The notes beneath the pieces are model-generated. The model worked only from the letters and a program-made list of their open reading frames with translations, was not told the DNA's origin and did not search any database. Shown in pieces: positions 8,322 to 18,814 of a stretch of 41,058 nucleotides of DNA (positions are counted from its first letter, which is position 1; each line of letters opens with the position of its first letter). Both the position numbers and the translations under genes were made by a program. The DNA comes from JAPOQD01 sp964620555 (GTDB lineage Bacteria; Pseudomonadota; Gammaproteobacteria; Pseudomonadales; Halieaceae): positions 1 to 41,058 of the forward strand of contig CAZUGZ010000014.1 in assembly GCA_964620555.1 (NCBI GenBank). The letters are read 5' to 3'.

Positions 8322-10574
8322 TCAATTGCCATCCCCCGGTGCAAGCCATTCGTTCAGCTTCGACCAGCGGCGTCTGCCGGAGACGTTTTTTACCGCAATG
8401 GCGACGGCCTTGCGCTGGCCCACCAGCACCACCAGGCGTTTGCCGCGGGTGATTCCGGTATAGAGCAGGTTGCGCTGGAGCATGGCGTAGTGCTGGGTCA
8501 TCACCGGGATGACCACCGCCGGGTATTCGGAACCCTGGCTCTTGTGAATGGTCACCGCGTAGGCGGGAACCAGCGCGTCCAGTTCCCCGAAGCCATAGGC
8601 GACACCGCGTCCGTCGAAATCGGCGGTCAGTTCACCCAGTTCGGGGGTCAGCTCCCGCACGTAACCGATGTCGCCATTGAAGACATCCTTATCGTAGTCG
8701 TTCTCGATCTGCATGACCTTGTCGCCGGGGGCGAAAGTCCAGCCGAAGCGTTCCACTTTCCTGTCGCCGGCCGGGTTCAGTGCCGCCTGCAGGGCGATGT
8801 TCAGCGAGCGGGCGCCGGCGCCGCCACGATTCATCGGCGACAGCACCTGGATGTCGCGAACCGGGTCGAGCCCGAACCGCTGTGGAATGCGCTGGCGCAC
8901 CAGGGTCAGTATCCGCTCGACCGCCTGCTCCGGCTCCGCCGCCGGAACAAAGTAGAAATCGCCGTCGCCGTCGCTGGCGTCGAGTTGCGGCAGCCGGCCC
9001 GCGTTGACCTGGTGGGCGCTGGTAATGATCCGGCTCTGCGCGGCCTGGCGGAACACCTCGGTCAGGCGCACCACCGGGATGGCGGCAGAGAGGATGATGT
9101 CGGCGAGAACCTGGCCCGGTCCCACCGAGGGCAACTGGTCGATGTCGCCGACCAGCAGCAGGGCGGCGTGATCGGGGACGGCCCGCAGCAGCGAATGCAT
9201 GAGCATGACATCGACCATGGAACTCTCGTCTACCACCAGCAGGTCACAGCGCAACGGTTTTTCCTCCCGGCGCCGGAAGCCAAAGGTTTTCGGGTCGAAT
9301 TCCAGCAGCCGGTGAATGGTTTTTGCCTCCATCCCGGTGGCCTCGGCCATGCGCCTGGCGGCGCGGCCGGTGGGGGCGCAGAGCAGCAGCCTTGCTCCCT
9401 TGGCCGAGAGAATCCGCAGCAGGGAATTGACGATGGTGGTTTTGCCGACGCCGGGACCACCGGTAATCACCATGGTTTTCGAGCGCAACGCGATGCGCAC
9501 CGCCTCGGCCTGACCCGGGGCCAGGGTCAGGCCGGTGCGCGATTCGACCCAGGGCAGGGCCTTGTCGGCGTCGATGTGCGGCCAGGGCAGCGGCCCGCCA
9601 CCCAGCCGCAGCAGGTGTCCGGCAACTGCCCGCTCCGCATGGTGCAGCCCGCCGAGGAAGACGCAGGGCGTTTCGGCGACGCTGTCGGCGATCACCGTTT
9701 TCTCGCGCAGCTCCAGATCCAGCGCGCTCTCGATGAGCTCTCCCGGCACCTCCAGCAGCTTTTCTGCAAGCGCCTTCAACTCAACCGAGGGAAGGCCGCA
9801 ATGGCCGTCGCCGGTGGCCTCGTTCAGGGCGTAGGAAATGCCCGAGCGGACGCGGATCATGGCGCTCTTTTCGATGCCGAGCCGAGCCGCGATCTGGTCG
9901 GCGCTGCGAAAACCGATGCCCCGGATGTCGCGCGCCAGCAGGTAGGGATTTTCGCTCATCACCTGTACCGCATCGGCACCGTAGGTCTTGAAGATGCGCG
10001 CCGCACGCGCCGTGCCGACCCCGTGCTGGTGCAGGAACACCATGATTTCGCGCACTGCCTTCTGTTCCGCCCAGGCCGAGGTAATCCGGTCGGCCCGCTT
10101 CGGCCCGATGCCTTCCACTTCGCGCAGGCGCTCCGGGGAGGCTTCGATGACATCGAACACGTCTTTGCCGAACGACCTGACCAGACGCCTGGCGTAGACC
10201 GACCCGATGCCCCGGATCATTCCGGAGCCGAGGTATTTTTCGATGCCCTCGAGGGAGGAGGGAGCGGACGTCTTGAGGTAATGCGCCCGGAATTGCAGGC
10301 CGTGGGTGCGGTCGTTGTTCCACTCCCCGGTGGCGTTGATCCACTCCCCGGCCGAGATGACTGCGGCGTGGCCCACCACGGTGGTCAGGTCGCGCTGCCC
10401 GCGGGCCTTGACGCGCAGCACGCAGAAGCCGGATTCCAGATTGTGGAAGGTCACCCGCTCGACCAGGCCGACCAGCAGTTCCCTGCCCTGCCCGCCGTTC
10501 TCCCCGCCCGGTGGCACGTTTTGCGCGGGCGAAGGCCGGCGGCCGTGGGCGGTGGGGCGCAAGCCGTTATTCAC
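8322..10574 (-). CDS. recD2: RecD2-like ATP-dependent DNA helicase
   Basis: 750-residue SF1B helicase. The GTG start at 10574 is preceded by AGGAG (10582-10586); longer in-frame extensions would run antisense through rpsL and rpsG. Domains: N-terminal OB-like segment (about 25-90), helix-hairpin-helix repeats (about 95-230, including REVEGIGPKRADRI and DIRGIGFRSADQIA), Walker A ITGGPGVGKTT near residue 371, Walker B LLVVDESSMVD near 443, and C-terminal VTIHKSQGSEYP near 673. The extended N-terminus marks RecD2 rather than RecBCD RecD. The family unwinds DNA 5'-3' and has roles in repair. It is divergent from rpsL across a 183-bp shared promoter region. Confidence 0.93.
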   Translation of the reverse strand: MNNGLRPTAHGRRPSPAQNVPPGGENGGQGRELLVGLVERVTFHNLESGFCVLRVKARGQRDLTTVVGHAAVISAGEWINATGEWNNDRTHGLQFRAHYLKTSAPSSLEGIEKYLGSGMIRGIGSVYARRLVRSFGKDVFDVIEASPERLREVEGIGPKRADRITSAWAEQKAVREIMVFLHQHGVGTARAARIFKTYGADAVQVMSENPYLLARDIRGIGFRSADQIAARLGIEKSAMIRVRSGISYALNEATGDGHCGLPSVELKALAEKLLEVPGELIESALDLELREKTVIADSVAETPCVFLGGLHHAERAVAGHLLRLGGGPLPWPHIDADKALPWVESRTGLTLAPGQAEAVRIALRSKTMVITGGPGVGKTTIVNSLLRILSAKGARLLLCAPTGRAARRMAEATGMEAKTIHRLLEFDPKTFGFRRREEKPLRCDLLVVDESSMVDVMLMHSLLRAVPDHAALLLVGDIDQLPSVGPGQVLADIILSAAIPVVRLTEVFRQAAQSRIITSAHQVNAGRLPQLDASDGDGDFYFVPAAEPEQAVERILTLVRQRIPQRFGLDPVRDIQVLSPMNRGGAGARSLNIALQAALNPAGDRKVERFGWTFAPGDKVMQIENDYDKDVFNGDIGYVRELTPELGELTADFDGRGVAYGFGELDALVPAYAVTIHKSQGSEYPAVVIPVMTQHYAMLQRNLLYTGITRGKRLVVLVGQRKAVAIAVKNVSGRRRWSKLNEWLAPGDGN

Positions 10575-10665
10575 CGTGGCTCCTGTAGCAAATCCGCGGA
10601 CAGTATACTGATTTCGGGTGTTCTGCGAGTGGGGGAGACGCTGTTCCGGTATTCGCCCGAATGCC

Positions 10666-10693
10666 TTGACGGATGCTCGGCGACGCCTATAGA
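10666..10693 (+). promoter_or_regulatory. Predicted sigma70 promoter of the str operon
   Basis: TTGACG (10666-10671), 16-base spacer, TATAGA (10688-10693). Transcription would start near 10700, about 58 bases before rpsL. It is the best -35/-10 pair in the recD2-rpsL gap. Confidence 0.7.
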
Positions 10694-10757
10694 ATGCCGC
10701 CTCCTTAATTCCGGGGCCCCTGGCGTGGCCTCCAGACCTGGACGGAGTCACCGTTTC

Positions 10758-11129
10758 ATGACCACGATCAATCAGTTGGTCCGCAAGCCCAGAAAGCGCA
10801 AGGCGGCGAAGAGCGATGTGCCCGCTCTGCAGAGCTGCCCGCAGCGGCGGGGCGTTTGCACCCGGGTCTACACGACTACGCCGAAGAAACCGAATTCCGC
10901 GCTGCGCAAGGTCTGTCGGGTGCGCCTCACCAACGGCTTTGAAGTGTCCTCCTACATCGGTGGCGAGGGCCACAACCTGCAGGAGCACAGCGTGGTGCTG
11001 ATTCGGGGCGGGCGGGTCAAGGACCTGCCGGGGGTGCGCTACCACACGGTGCGCGGCAGCCTCGATACGTCCGGCGTGTCCGACCGCAAGCAGGGCCGCT
11101 CCAAGTATGGCGCCAAGCGCCCCAAATAA
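10758..11129 (+). CDS. rpsL: 30S ribosomal protein S12
   Basis: 123 residues, the usual length. S12 sits at the decoding centre of the 30S subunit and controls accuracy. TTTPKKPNSALRK contains the Lys at the position whose changes give streptomycin resistance; it is the sensitive-type Lys here. GGRVKDLPGVRYHTVRG holds the conserved Asp that is methylthiolated in many bacteria. The start is the ATG at 10758, giving MTTINQLVRKPR. First gene of the str operon, 58 bases after the predicted transcription start. Confidence 0.99.
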   Translation: MTTINQLVRKPRKRKAAKSDVPALQSCPQRRGVCTRVYTTTPKKPNSALRKVCRVRLTNGFEVSSYIGGEGHNLQEHSVVLIRGGRVKDLPGVRYHTVRGSLDTSGVSDRKQGRSKYGAKRPK

Positions 11130-11196
11130 ACACTTTGACAGCATCCGCTGAAGACCTGACGACCAGAAGACCGAAGATCGAAAACCAGAAGTAAGG

Positions 11197-11240
11197 CCGG
11201 AACCCTGCCTCCCCCGCTGTAGTGGCAGGTCAGTGTCCGG
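11197..11240 (+). promoter_or_regulatory. Two-tier hairpin in the rpsL-rpsG gap, candidate S7 feedback site
   Basis: Outer arms CCGGA (11197-11201) and TCCGG (11236-11240) enclose inner arms CCTGCC (11204-11209) and GGCAGG (11224-11229). It lies in the unusually long 135-base rpsL-rpsG gap, ending 24 bases before rpsG. In E. coli ribosomal protein S7 binds a structure in this same gap to repress translation. Equivalence is inferred from position and folding only. Confidence 0.4.
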
Positions 11241-11264
11241 GCAACCTGAACAGAGGAAGGCAAC

Positions 11265-11735
11265 ATGCCGAGAAGACGAGTAGTCGCCAAGCGCGAAGTA
11301 CTGCCAGACCCCAAGTACCACAACGTGACGCTGGCAAAATTCATGAACCATGTCATGGTGAGCGGCAAGAAATCGGTGGCGGAGCGCATCGTCTACGGGG
11401 CGCTGGACATCGTCGAGGAGCGGCTGTCCAAGAGCCCGCTGGAAGCCTTCGACCTGGCCCTGGAAAATATCGCGCCCATGGTGGAAGTGAAATCCCGCCG
11501 GGTGGGGGGCGCCACCTACCAGGTGCCGGTGGAAGTACAGCCCTCCCGCCGCATGGCCCTGTCCATGCGCTGGCTGGTGGATCACGCCCGCCGTCGCGGG
11601 GAAAAGTCCATGCGTCAGCGCCTGGCGGGAGAAATCATAGACGCCTCACAGGGCCGCGGAAATGCGGTCAAGAAGCGCGAAGACGTACACCGCATGGCCG
11701 AGGCCAACCGGGCCTTCTCACACTACCGGTTCTAG
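11265..11735 (+). CDS. rpsG: 30S ribosomal protein S7
   Basis: 156 residues. S7 nucleates assembly of the 30S head on the 3' domain of 16S rRNA and contacts E-site tRNA. Recognised by the N-terminal MPRRRVVAKREVLPDP and the RRVGGATYQVPVEV hairpin, ending HRMAEANRAFSHYRF. AGGAAGG lies a few bases before the ATG. In E. coli S7 is the translational repressor of this operon, and a hairpin upstream could serve that here. Confidence 0.99.
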   Translation: MPRRRVVAKREVLPDPKYHNVTLAKFMNHVMVSGKKSVAERIVYGALDIVEERLSKSPLEAFDLALENIAPMVEVKSRRVGGATYQVPVEVQPSRRMALSMRWLVDHARRRGEKSMRQRLAGEIIDASQGRGNAVKKREDVHRMAEANRAFSHYRF

Positions 11736-11782
11736 GTTTCGGCCGCAGCAACTTTCGGGCAGGACTACGCAGGAATACCATC

Positions 11783-13885
<2,103 letters not shown>

Positions 13886-13893
13886 GGTGCAGG

Positions 13894-13930
13894 GCGCGCC
13901 CAACCGGGTGCGCGGAAGTGCCATTTTTTT
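13894..13930 (+). terminator. Terminator-like hairpin after fusA
   Basis: GCGCGCCC (13894-13901), loop AACC, GGGTGCGC (13906-13913), an 8-bp stem with one G-U pair, nine bases after the fusA stop. A run of seven T lies at 13924-13930, ten bases from the stem, farther than in a classical intrinsic terminator. Confidence 0.4.
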
Positions 13931-14087
13931 CCTGAAAACAGGCACCGGATTCCGGCTTTTCCCTTTACCCGAAACGGCACATCGGTTAGGCTGTACCCTC
14001 CTGGACCGGCTGACAAAAAATAGCGCATCGGTTCAATCTTTGGTGGGGGCCGGACCTCAAACAATCGCTGATCATTGCTCGCCATTC

Positions 14088-14121
14088 GGCGGTCCAGCAG
14101 GGATCAGGACCGGCTTTTCTT
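14088..14121 (+). terminator. Intrinsic-terminator-like hairpin between fusA and the surface-protein gene
   Basis: GGCGGTCC (14088-14095) and GGACCGGC (14107-14114) pair at seven of eight positions around an 11-base loop, and TTTTCTT follows at once (14115-14121). It either ends the str transcript or acts as an attenuator 52 bases before the next start codon. The rest of the 287-base fusA-to-surface-gene gap shows no gene and no convincing -35/-10 pair. Confidence 0.5.
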
Positions 14122-14172
14122 ATGGCCCCGGGGGCCAGAACAAGCGCACAAGAGCGCACAAGGAGGTACTTG

Positions 14173-17142
14173 GTGAGGTGGTTTTCAAACAGGCGTCCGC
14201 AAATTCGGGCGCCCCGTGTTGCCAGCCGGGTTGTGGCGGGAGCACTGTTCACAATCGCAAGCATGGTGGCCCTGCAGGCACAGGCACAGGGCCCCTCGAT
14301 CAACTTCCCCACCGCTACCGAAATCCCCCGCCTCCCCGACAGCGCGTATGTCCTGGGGGAAAGGCCGCCGGGTGTGCCGACCTACCTGACGGCGACCGGA
14401 GGCATACGCCAGGTGATGCTGCAATGGGGCGCACCGAAGAGCGACGGCAATTCCCCGATCACCGGTTACCAATACCGGCAGAAGACGGGCGACGGGCGGT
14501 TCGGTAGATGGATTGAGATCCCCGACAGCGCGCCCGATGGGGCCAACGCCGGCAGCTTCACCGTCGTCGAGCTCGCCGATGGCACCGATTACGTCTACCT
14601 GGTGCGGGCGAGGAACGCACTGGGTCCCGGTTCGCCTTCCGCGGAGGCCGCGGCATCGACCATCGCGGATCCGCCGGAGCTGCCGGGTGCGCCCACCAAC
14701 CTGATGGCGACTGGCGGTGTCACTCAGGTGGGGTTGCGCTGGGGCGCGCCGGAGAGCGAAGGCGACTCTCCAATCACTGGCTATGAATACCAGAAGCTGT
14801 ATGACGGCGGAGAATTCGGCGGCTGGCTGACGGTTCCCGATAGTGCTCCCGGAGGGGCGAATGCCGGCGCCTTCACCGTCACCGGTCTGGCCGACAATAC
14901 CCGCTATGTTTTCAGGGTGAGGGCGAGCAACGCGCACGGTGCGGGCCCGGCATCCGATGAGGCCGAAGCGTCGACCGCGGTGGCACCGCTGCTGTCGATT
15001 GCCGGTGCGAGCGCGGCCGAGGATTCCGGGGAGATGACATTCCCGGTGACCATGGACAGGACGAGCATCGTGCCGGTGACAGTGGCATGGGAGACCGTTG
15101 CCGGCACCGCGACGGCGGGTGAGGACTACGAGGCTGCGAATGGCGTACTGACCCTTGCCCCGGGCGAGACCGGGGGGACGATTCGCGTGCGCCTGCTCGC
15201 GGACGCGCTGGATGAAAACGACGAGAATTTCGAGGTGTCGTTGAGCGAGCCCTCGAACGCGACCCTGGCGGCCGCTTCCGCCACGGGTGTGATCGGGGAT
15301 GACGATGCCGCGGCGGCACTGTCGATAACGGACCGCAGCGCGGCCGAGAGTTCGGGGGAGATGGTGTTCACGGTTACGCTGGCCGGGGCCACCACTCTGC
15401 CGGTAACAGTGGAGTGGGCGACGATGCCCGGCTCGGCGACGGCGGACCAGGACTACCGGTCGGCGGTTGGGCAACTGGCCTTTGCACCGGGTGAAATGAG
15501 CCGGACGCTGACGGTGGCGTTGCTGGCGGACGAGCTGTACGAAGACGCCGAGACCTTTACGGTGTTGCTGAGCCAAGCTTCGAACGCAACGCTGGCGGCC
15601 GCCTCCGCCACCGGGGTGATCGAGAATGACGACGGTGCGGCGTCCATCGTGGAGGCGTGGTTGGCGCGGTTCGGCCGCACCGTGGCAGGCCACGTGGTGG
15701 ATGCGGTGGATGGGCGGTTGCGACAGTCGTCGGGGCAGGAACCGGGCTCCCACGTGACCGTGGGCGGCTATCGTCTGGACCTGGGTGGCTATCCGGGGGC
15801 GGCAGCCGCGCGCGATGGGTGGCGGGGAAGCGGCGCATTGGCTCCGTCCCTGGGTGCCGGTGGTATCGTTGGCGAAGGTTTTGGCGAAATTGGCCCGCTG
15901 TCCGGCTGGGCGTGGAATGAGCCGCTGGCGGGCACATCGCCGGGAAGTGGTCGGCAACTCTGGTCGAACAGCAGTTTCCACTTGTCGGGTTCGGACAGCA
16001 ACGGCTGGGGTACCGGACCCGGGCAGTGGGCCCTTTGGGGCCGCACCGCGGCGACGCGCTTCGATGGCCAGGAAGGGGAACTTGCGCTGGACGGCGATGT
16101 GGTGACGGGCACGGTGGGCGTGGACTACGCGCGGGCCAAGGTGTTGGCCGGCGTGGCGCTGTCGTACAGCGACGGAGACGGTGAGTTTGCGGTTTCACGC
16201 GCCGTGGAGCGGGAAGGAGGCGACCTGAAGAGTTCGCTGACCAGCGTGCAACCGTATTTCCGGTTGTCGGTGAGCGAGGATGTCTCGGTATGGGGTTTGC
16301 TGGGCTACGGACGGGGGGATATGGAACTGGCGGTGGACCAGTTGGACGTGGACACCGACATCGAGATGAGTCTGGGAGCAGTTGGGATACGCGGGGCGCT
16401 GCTGCCGGCGGCGGAGCCGGGCGGTTTTGCCCTGGCGTGGAAGTCGGATGCGTTCAGCATGCGGATGCAATCCAAGGAGGACGTCGAATTGCCGGGTGCG
16501 AAGGTGTCGGCGAACGCGACCCGCTGGCGGTTGGCCCTGGAGGGTACACGCCGTCGGCAACTGTCCGGGGGTGGGGTTTTTACGCCCACGGTGGAGTTGG
16601 GTTTTCGCTACGATGGTGGGGATGCGGAGTCGGGCGCAGGCCTGGAACTGGGCGGCAGTCTCCGCTATGCCGATGCCAGCGGGAAGCTGACCATGGAGTT
16701 GGACACCCGTGCGCTGCTCGCGCACGAGGATGACGATTACCAGGAATGGGGTGTCGGAGGTACGATTTACCTGGCGCCGGACGCCTCGGGACGGGGTCCG
16801 TCCATGAGGCTGAGGTCGACCTGGGGGCAGACGTCGAGCGGCGTCGACAGCCTGTGGTCTCAGCGGGGCCCGGCGCTGGGGCCGAGAGGGGTCGGCTCCG
16901 ATCCACTGGGTCGCGTGGAGGCCTTGTTTGACTACGGTCTGGTCGCGCCGGGCGGCCGGGGGTTGCTCGCTCCGTATCTGGGGCTCGGCTGGTCGGACGC
17001 CGGGACCAGCACCTACCGGACGGGTCTGCGCTTCAGGCCGTTCTCGGCCAGCTTTGCCATGGACCTGGAGATGGCCCGCCGCGAGAGCAGCGTTGTCGAC
17101 ACGGACCATGGCGTCATTGTGCGGGGCGAGATGAGGTATTGA
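14173..17142 (+). CDS. Secreted FN3/Calx-beta repeat protein with autotransporter-like C-terminal beta-barrel
   Basis: 989 residues from the GTG at 14173, chosen for the strong AAGGAGGT six bases upstream rather than the ATG at 14122. Residues 1-40 are a signal peptide ending ALQAQAQ. Two fibronectin type III domains (about 66-167, 171-269) share PDSAPxGANAG. Two Calx-beta domains (about 272-375, 382-485) share ATLAAASATGVI and end in acidic, calcium-site-like DDD/NDD. A WLARFGRTVAGHVVDAV segment (about 495) links to a barrel-like region (about 620-989) of alternating amphipathic strands ending in Tyr. Probable role: outer-membrane-anchored adhesin or surface protein. The passenger has no recognised enzyme. 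It occupies the usual tuf slot. Confidence 0.8.
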   Translation: MRWFSNRRPQIRAPRVASRVVAGALFTIASMVALQAQAQGPSINFPTATEIPRLPDSAYVLGERPPGVPTYLTATGGIRQVMLQWGAPKSDGNSPITGYQYRQKTGDGRFGRWIEIPDSAPDGANAGSFTVVELADGTDYVYLVRARNALGPGSPSAEAAASTIADPPELPGAPTNLMATGGVTQVGLRWGAPESEGDSPITGYEYQKLYDGGEFGGWLTVPDSAPGGANAGAFTVTGLADNTRYVFRVRASNAHGAGPASDEAEASTAVAPLLSIAGASAAEDSGEMTFPVTMDRTSIVPVTVAWETVAGTATAGEDYEAANGVLTLAPGETGGTIRVRLLADALDENDENFEVSLSEPSNATLAAASATGVIGDDDAAAALSITDRSAAESSGEMVFTVTLAGATTLPVTVEWATMPGSATADQDYRSAVGQLAFAPGEMSRTLTVALLADELYEDAETFTVLLSQASNATLAAASATGVIENDDGAASIVEAWLARFGRTVAGHVVDAVDGRLRQSSGQEPGSHVTVGGYRLDLGGYPGAAAARDGWRGSGALAPSLGAGGIVGEGFGEIGPLSGWAWNEPLAGTSPGSGRQLWSNSSFHLSGSDSNGWGTGPGQWALWGRTAATRFDGQEGELALDGDVVTGTVGVDYARAKVLAGVALSYSDGDGEFAVSRAVEREGGDLKSSLTSVQPYFRLSVSEDVSVWGLLGYGRGDMELAVDQLDVDTDIEMSLGAVGIRGALLPAAEPGGFALAWKSDAFSMRMQSKEDVELPGAKVSANATRWRLALEGTRRRQLSGGGVFTPTVELGFRYDGGDAESGAGLELGGSLRYADASGKLTMELDTRALLAHEDDDYQEWGVGGTIYLAPDASGRGPSMRLRSTWGQTSSGVDSLWSQRGPALGPRGVGSDPLGRVEALFDYGLVAPGGRGLLAPYLGLGWSDAGTSTYRTGLRFRPFSASFAMDLEMARRESSVVDTDHGVIVRGEMRY

Positions 17143-17229
17143 ACGATGCCGGCCGGCGCTGGAATGAAATAACGTTGGGAGGAGATTCTCTTGGACAGAT
17201 CATGCAAAACCGGAGGTAGTGATATCTCG

Positions 17230-18240
17230 ATGAAACCGATCAGATTCTCGGCGGGCCTGCTGGCCGCGCTGATCCTGGGCTTCAATTCCCCGGCGCAGGC
17301 GGAGTTGCCCGTTACCGTGACCTTTGGCGCAGCCCTGCATACCTTCGATGACGGACACAATCTGGATTCGGAAGTGCTGCCCGTGGCCGCCGTCGAATAT
17401 CGCTTCGACAGCAACTGGGCGGGGCAGCTTGCATATTCCTGGGGTGAAGCCGAGGCCGACGACAGCGGCGAGGATGTGGATATCGAAAACTGGCAGTTGG
17501 GCATTGCGTACTATTTCGCGCCCGGGGAGTCTCTGCACCCCTATCTGGGATTTGGTGGTGGCGAGCTTTCCAAGGAATTCAGCAACAGCGACAAGGCCCA
17601 GACCCAGGCCAACGTCGGCGCGGGTTTCCGCTATTACCTGGGTGACCACTGGAACTGGCAGGCCGATGCCCGCCTGCTGCACAGCTTTTCAGACAGCGAC
17701 AACGACATTGCCCTGACCGTGGCCATTGCCTATGACTTCGCCGAGCCCCCCGCACCGGTGGTGCCGGAGGCAGTGCCGGAGGCCGACAGCGATGGAGATG
17801 GCGTAGTCGACAGCCTCGATGAATGTCCCGATACCCCCGCCGGCGTCCAGGTGGATGAGCGGGGCTGCCCGGTGCCGGTCATCCGCATCGCCTCGATCAA
17901 ACTGAAGGTCAATTTCGCCTTTGATTCGCATGTGGTGGAGGAGCACTACTTCCAGAACCTGGAGGAGCTGGCGGATTTCCTCAAGCGGTTTGCCGACATC
18001 CAGATAGAGCTCGAGGGCCATACCGACAGTCTTGGGGCGGAAGACTACAATCTGGGCCTGTCCGAACGCCGTGCCGAAGCCGTGCGCCAGGTGCTGGTCG
18101 ATGAGTACGGCATCGCCGCCGGGCGGTTGTTGCCGAGGGGCTACGGCGAGTCGCGGCCGGTGGCCAGCAACGACACCGAAGAGGGGCGTGCCGAGAACCG
18201 CAGGGTGGTCGCCTCCCTGGAACTGGAATACGAAGAATAG
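17230..18240 (+). CDS. OmpA-family outer membrane protein
   Basis: 336 residues. Signal peptide MKPIRFSAGLLAALILGF with cleavage after SPAQA. Residues about 22-175 form an eight-stranded OmpA-like barrel. A thrombospondin type 3 calcium loop (DSDGDGVVDSLDECPDTPAG, near 185) is followed by a periplasmic OmpA C-terminal peptidoglycan-binding domain (about 222-336) with IELEGHTDSLG, LSERRAEAV and GYGESRPVASN. The ATG at 17230 gives the cleanest signal peptide. A TTG at 17191, 6 bases after GGGAGGAG, is a possible alternative adding 13 residues. It follows the FN3/Calx-beta gene by 87 bases and probably anchors outer membrane to cell wall. Confidence 0.92.
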   Translation: MKPIRFSAGLLAALILGFNSPAQAELPVTVTFGAALHTFDDGHNLDSEVLPVAAVEYRFDSNWAGQLAYSWGEAEADDSGEDVDIENWQLGIAYYFAPGESLHPYLGFGGGELSKEFSNSDKAQTQANVGAGFRYYLGDHWNWQADARLLHSFSDSDNDIALTVAIAYDFAEPPAPVVPEAVPEADSDGDGVVDSLDECPDTPAGVQVDERGCPVPVIRIASIKLKVNFAFDSHVVEEHYFQNLEELADFLKRFADIQIELEGHTDSLGAEDYNLGLSERRAEAVRQVLVDEYGIAAGRLLPRGYGESRPVASNDTEEGRAENRRVVASLELEYEE

Positions 18241-18296
18241 CCGGTCTCGCAAGACAGCAATACCCACGGCCGATTGCAGAGAACAACAATTATTTG

Positions 18297-18325
18297 TTGA
18301 CAGCCCCATGGCTCGTCATTAGAAT
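18297..18325 (+). promoter_or_regulatory. Near-consensus sigma70 promoter of the S10 operon
   Basis: TTGACA (18297-18302), spacer of exactly 17, TAGAAT (18320-18325). Transcription would start near 18332, giving a leader of about 63 bases before rpsJ. This is the strongest promoter by consensus in the window. Confidence 0.85.
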
Positions 18326-18344
18326 TCGCGTTCGCTTTTTCACG

Positions 18345-18373
18345 GGGTCCCTTTGCGGGCCCTTGGTTCTTTA
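18345..18373 (+). promoter_or_regulatory. Attenuator-like hairpin in the rpsJ leader
   Basis: GGGTCC (18345-18350), loop CTTTGC, GGGCCC (18357-18362) form a 6-bp stem with one U-G pair, followed by T-rich TTGGTTCTTT. In E. coli protein L4 acts on hairpins in the S10 leader to stop transcription and translation. This much shorter leader may hold a reduced version. Confidence 0.4.
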
Positions 18374-18394
18374 CGTTCCCCGGGGTTGGATGCA

Positions 18395-18706
18395 ATGCAA
18401 AACCAACGGATTCGCATTCGCTTGAAAGCATTCGATCATCGCCTGATCGATACGTCTACCCAGGAGATTGTTGAGACGGTACGCCGTACCGGTGCTCAAA
18501 TCAGGGGCCCGATCCCCCTTCCGACCCGCAAGGAACGTTACACGGTGCTGATCTCACCCCATGTGAACAAGGACGCCCGTGATCAGTATGAGATTCGCAC
18601 ACACAAACGACTACTGGACATTGTAGAACCGAACGAAAAGACGGTTGATGCGCTGATGAAGCTGGATCTGGCGGCTGGCGTAGAAGTACAAATCAGTCTG
18701 GGTTGA
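18395..18706 (+). CDS. rpsJ: 30S ribosomal protein S10
   Basis: 103 residues beginning MQNQRIRIRLKAFDHRLID, the family N-terminus, so ATG 18395 is preferred over an upstream in-frame start at 18353. S10 belongs to the 30S head and is also NusE, a partner of NusB/NusG in antitermination. The conserved GPIPLPTRKERYTVL loop is intact. First gene of a 27-gene ribosomal run. Only a weak G-rich ribosome site precedes it. Confidence 0.99.
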   Translation: MQNQRIRIRLKAFDHRLIDTSTQEIVETVRRTGAQIRGPIPLPTRKERYTVLISPHVNKDARDQYEIRTHKRLLDIVEPNEKTVDALMKLDLAAGVEVQISLG

Positions 18707-18814
18707 TAAAGACAATGAGGGACCTGCCCGGGGCCTGGCTTGCCGCGGGTGTGTAACGGCTTGGCGACGAGCGGCCATAGAGGGTATAGCCCCGTACACG
18801 CAGAGGTTGGAGCA

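Noticed and set aside
8235..11129. Long plus-strand frame leading in phase into rpsL
   Set aside because: The part before 10758 is antisense to RecD2 and low in domain content; only the S12 part is real.
11135..11140. TTGACA between rpsL and rpsG as a promoter
   Set aside because: No -10-like hexamer lies at 15-19 bases downstream.
10575..11585. In-frame upstream extension of RecD2 across rpsL and rpsG
   Set aside because: It reads antisense through two ribosomal genes; the GTG at 10574 with AGGAG upstream gives a standard RecD2 start.
14122..14172. ATG 14122 as start of the FN3/Calx-beta protein
   Set aside because: No ribosome site upstream of it, and it would add 17 polar residues ahead of the signal peptide; GTG 14173 has AAGGAGGT at ideal distance.
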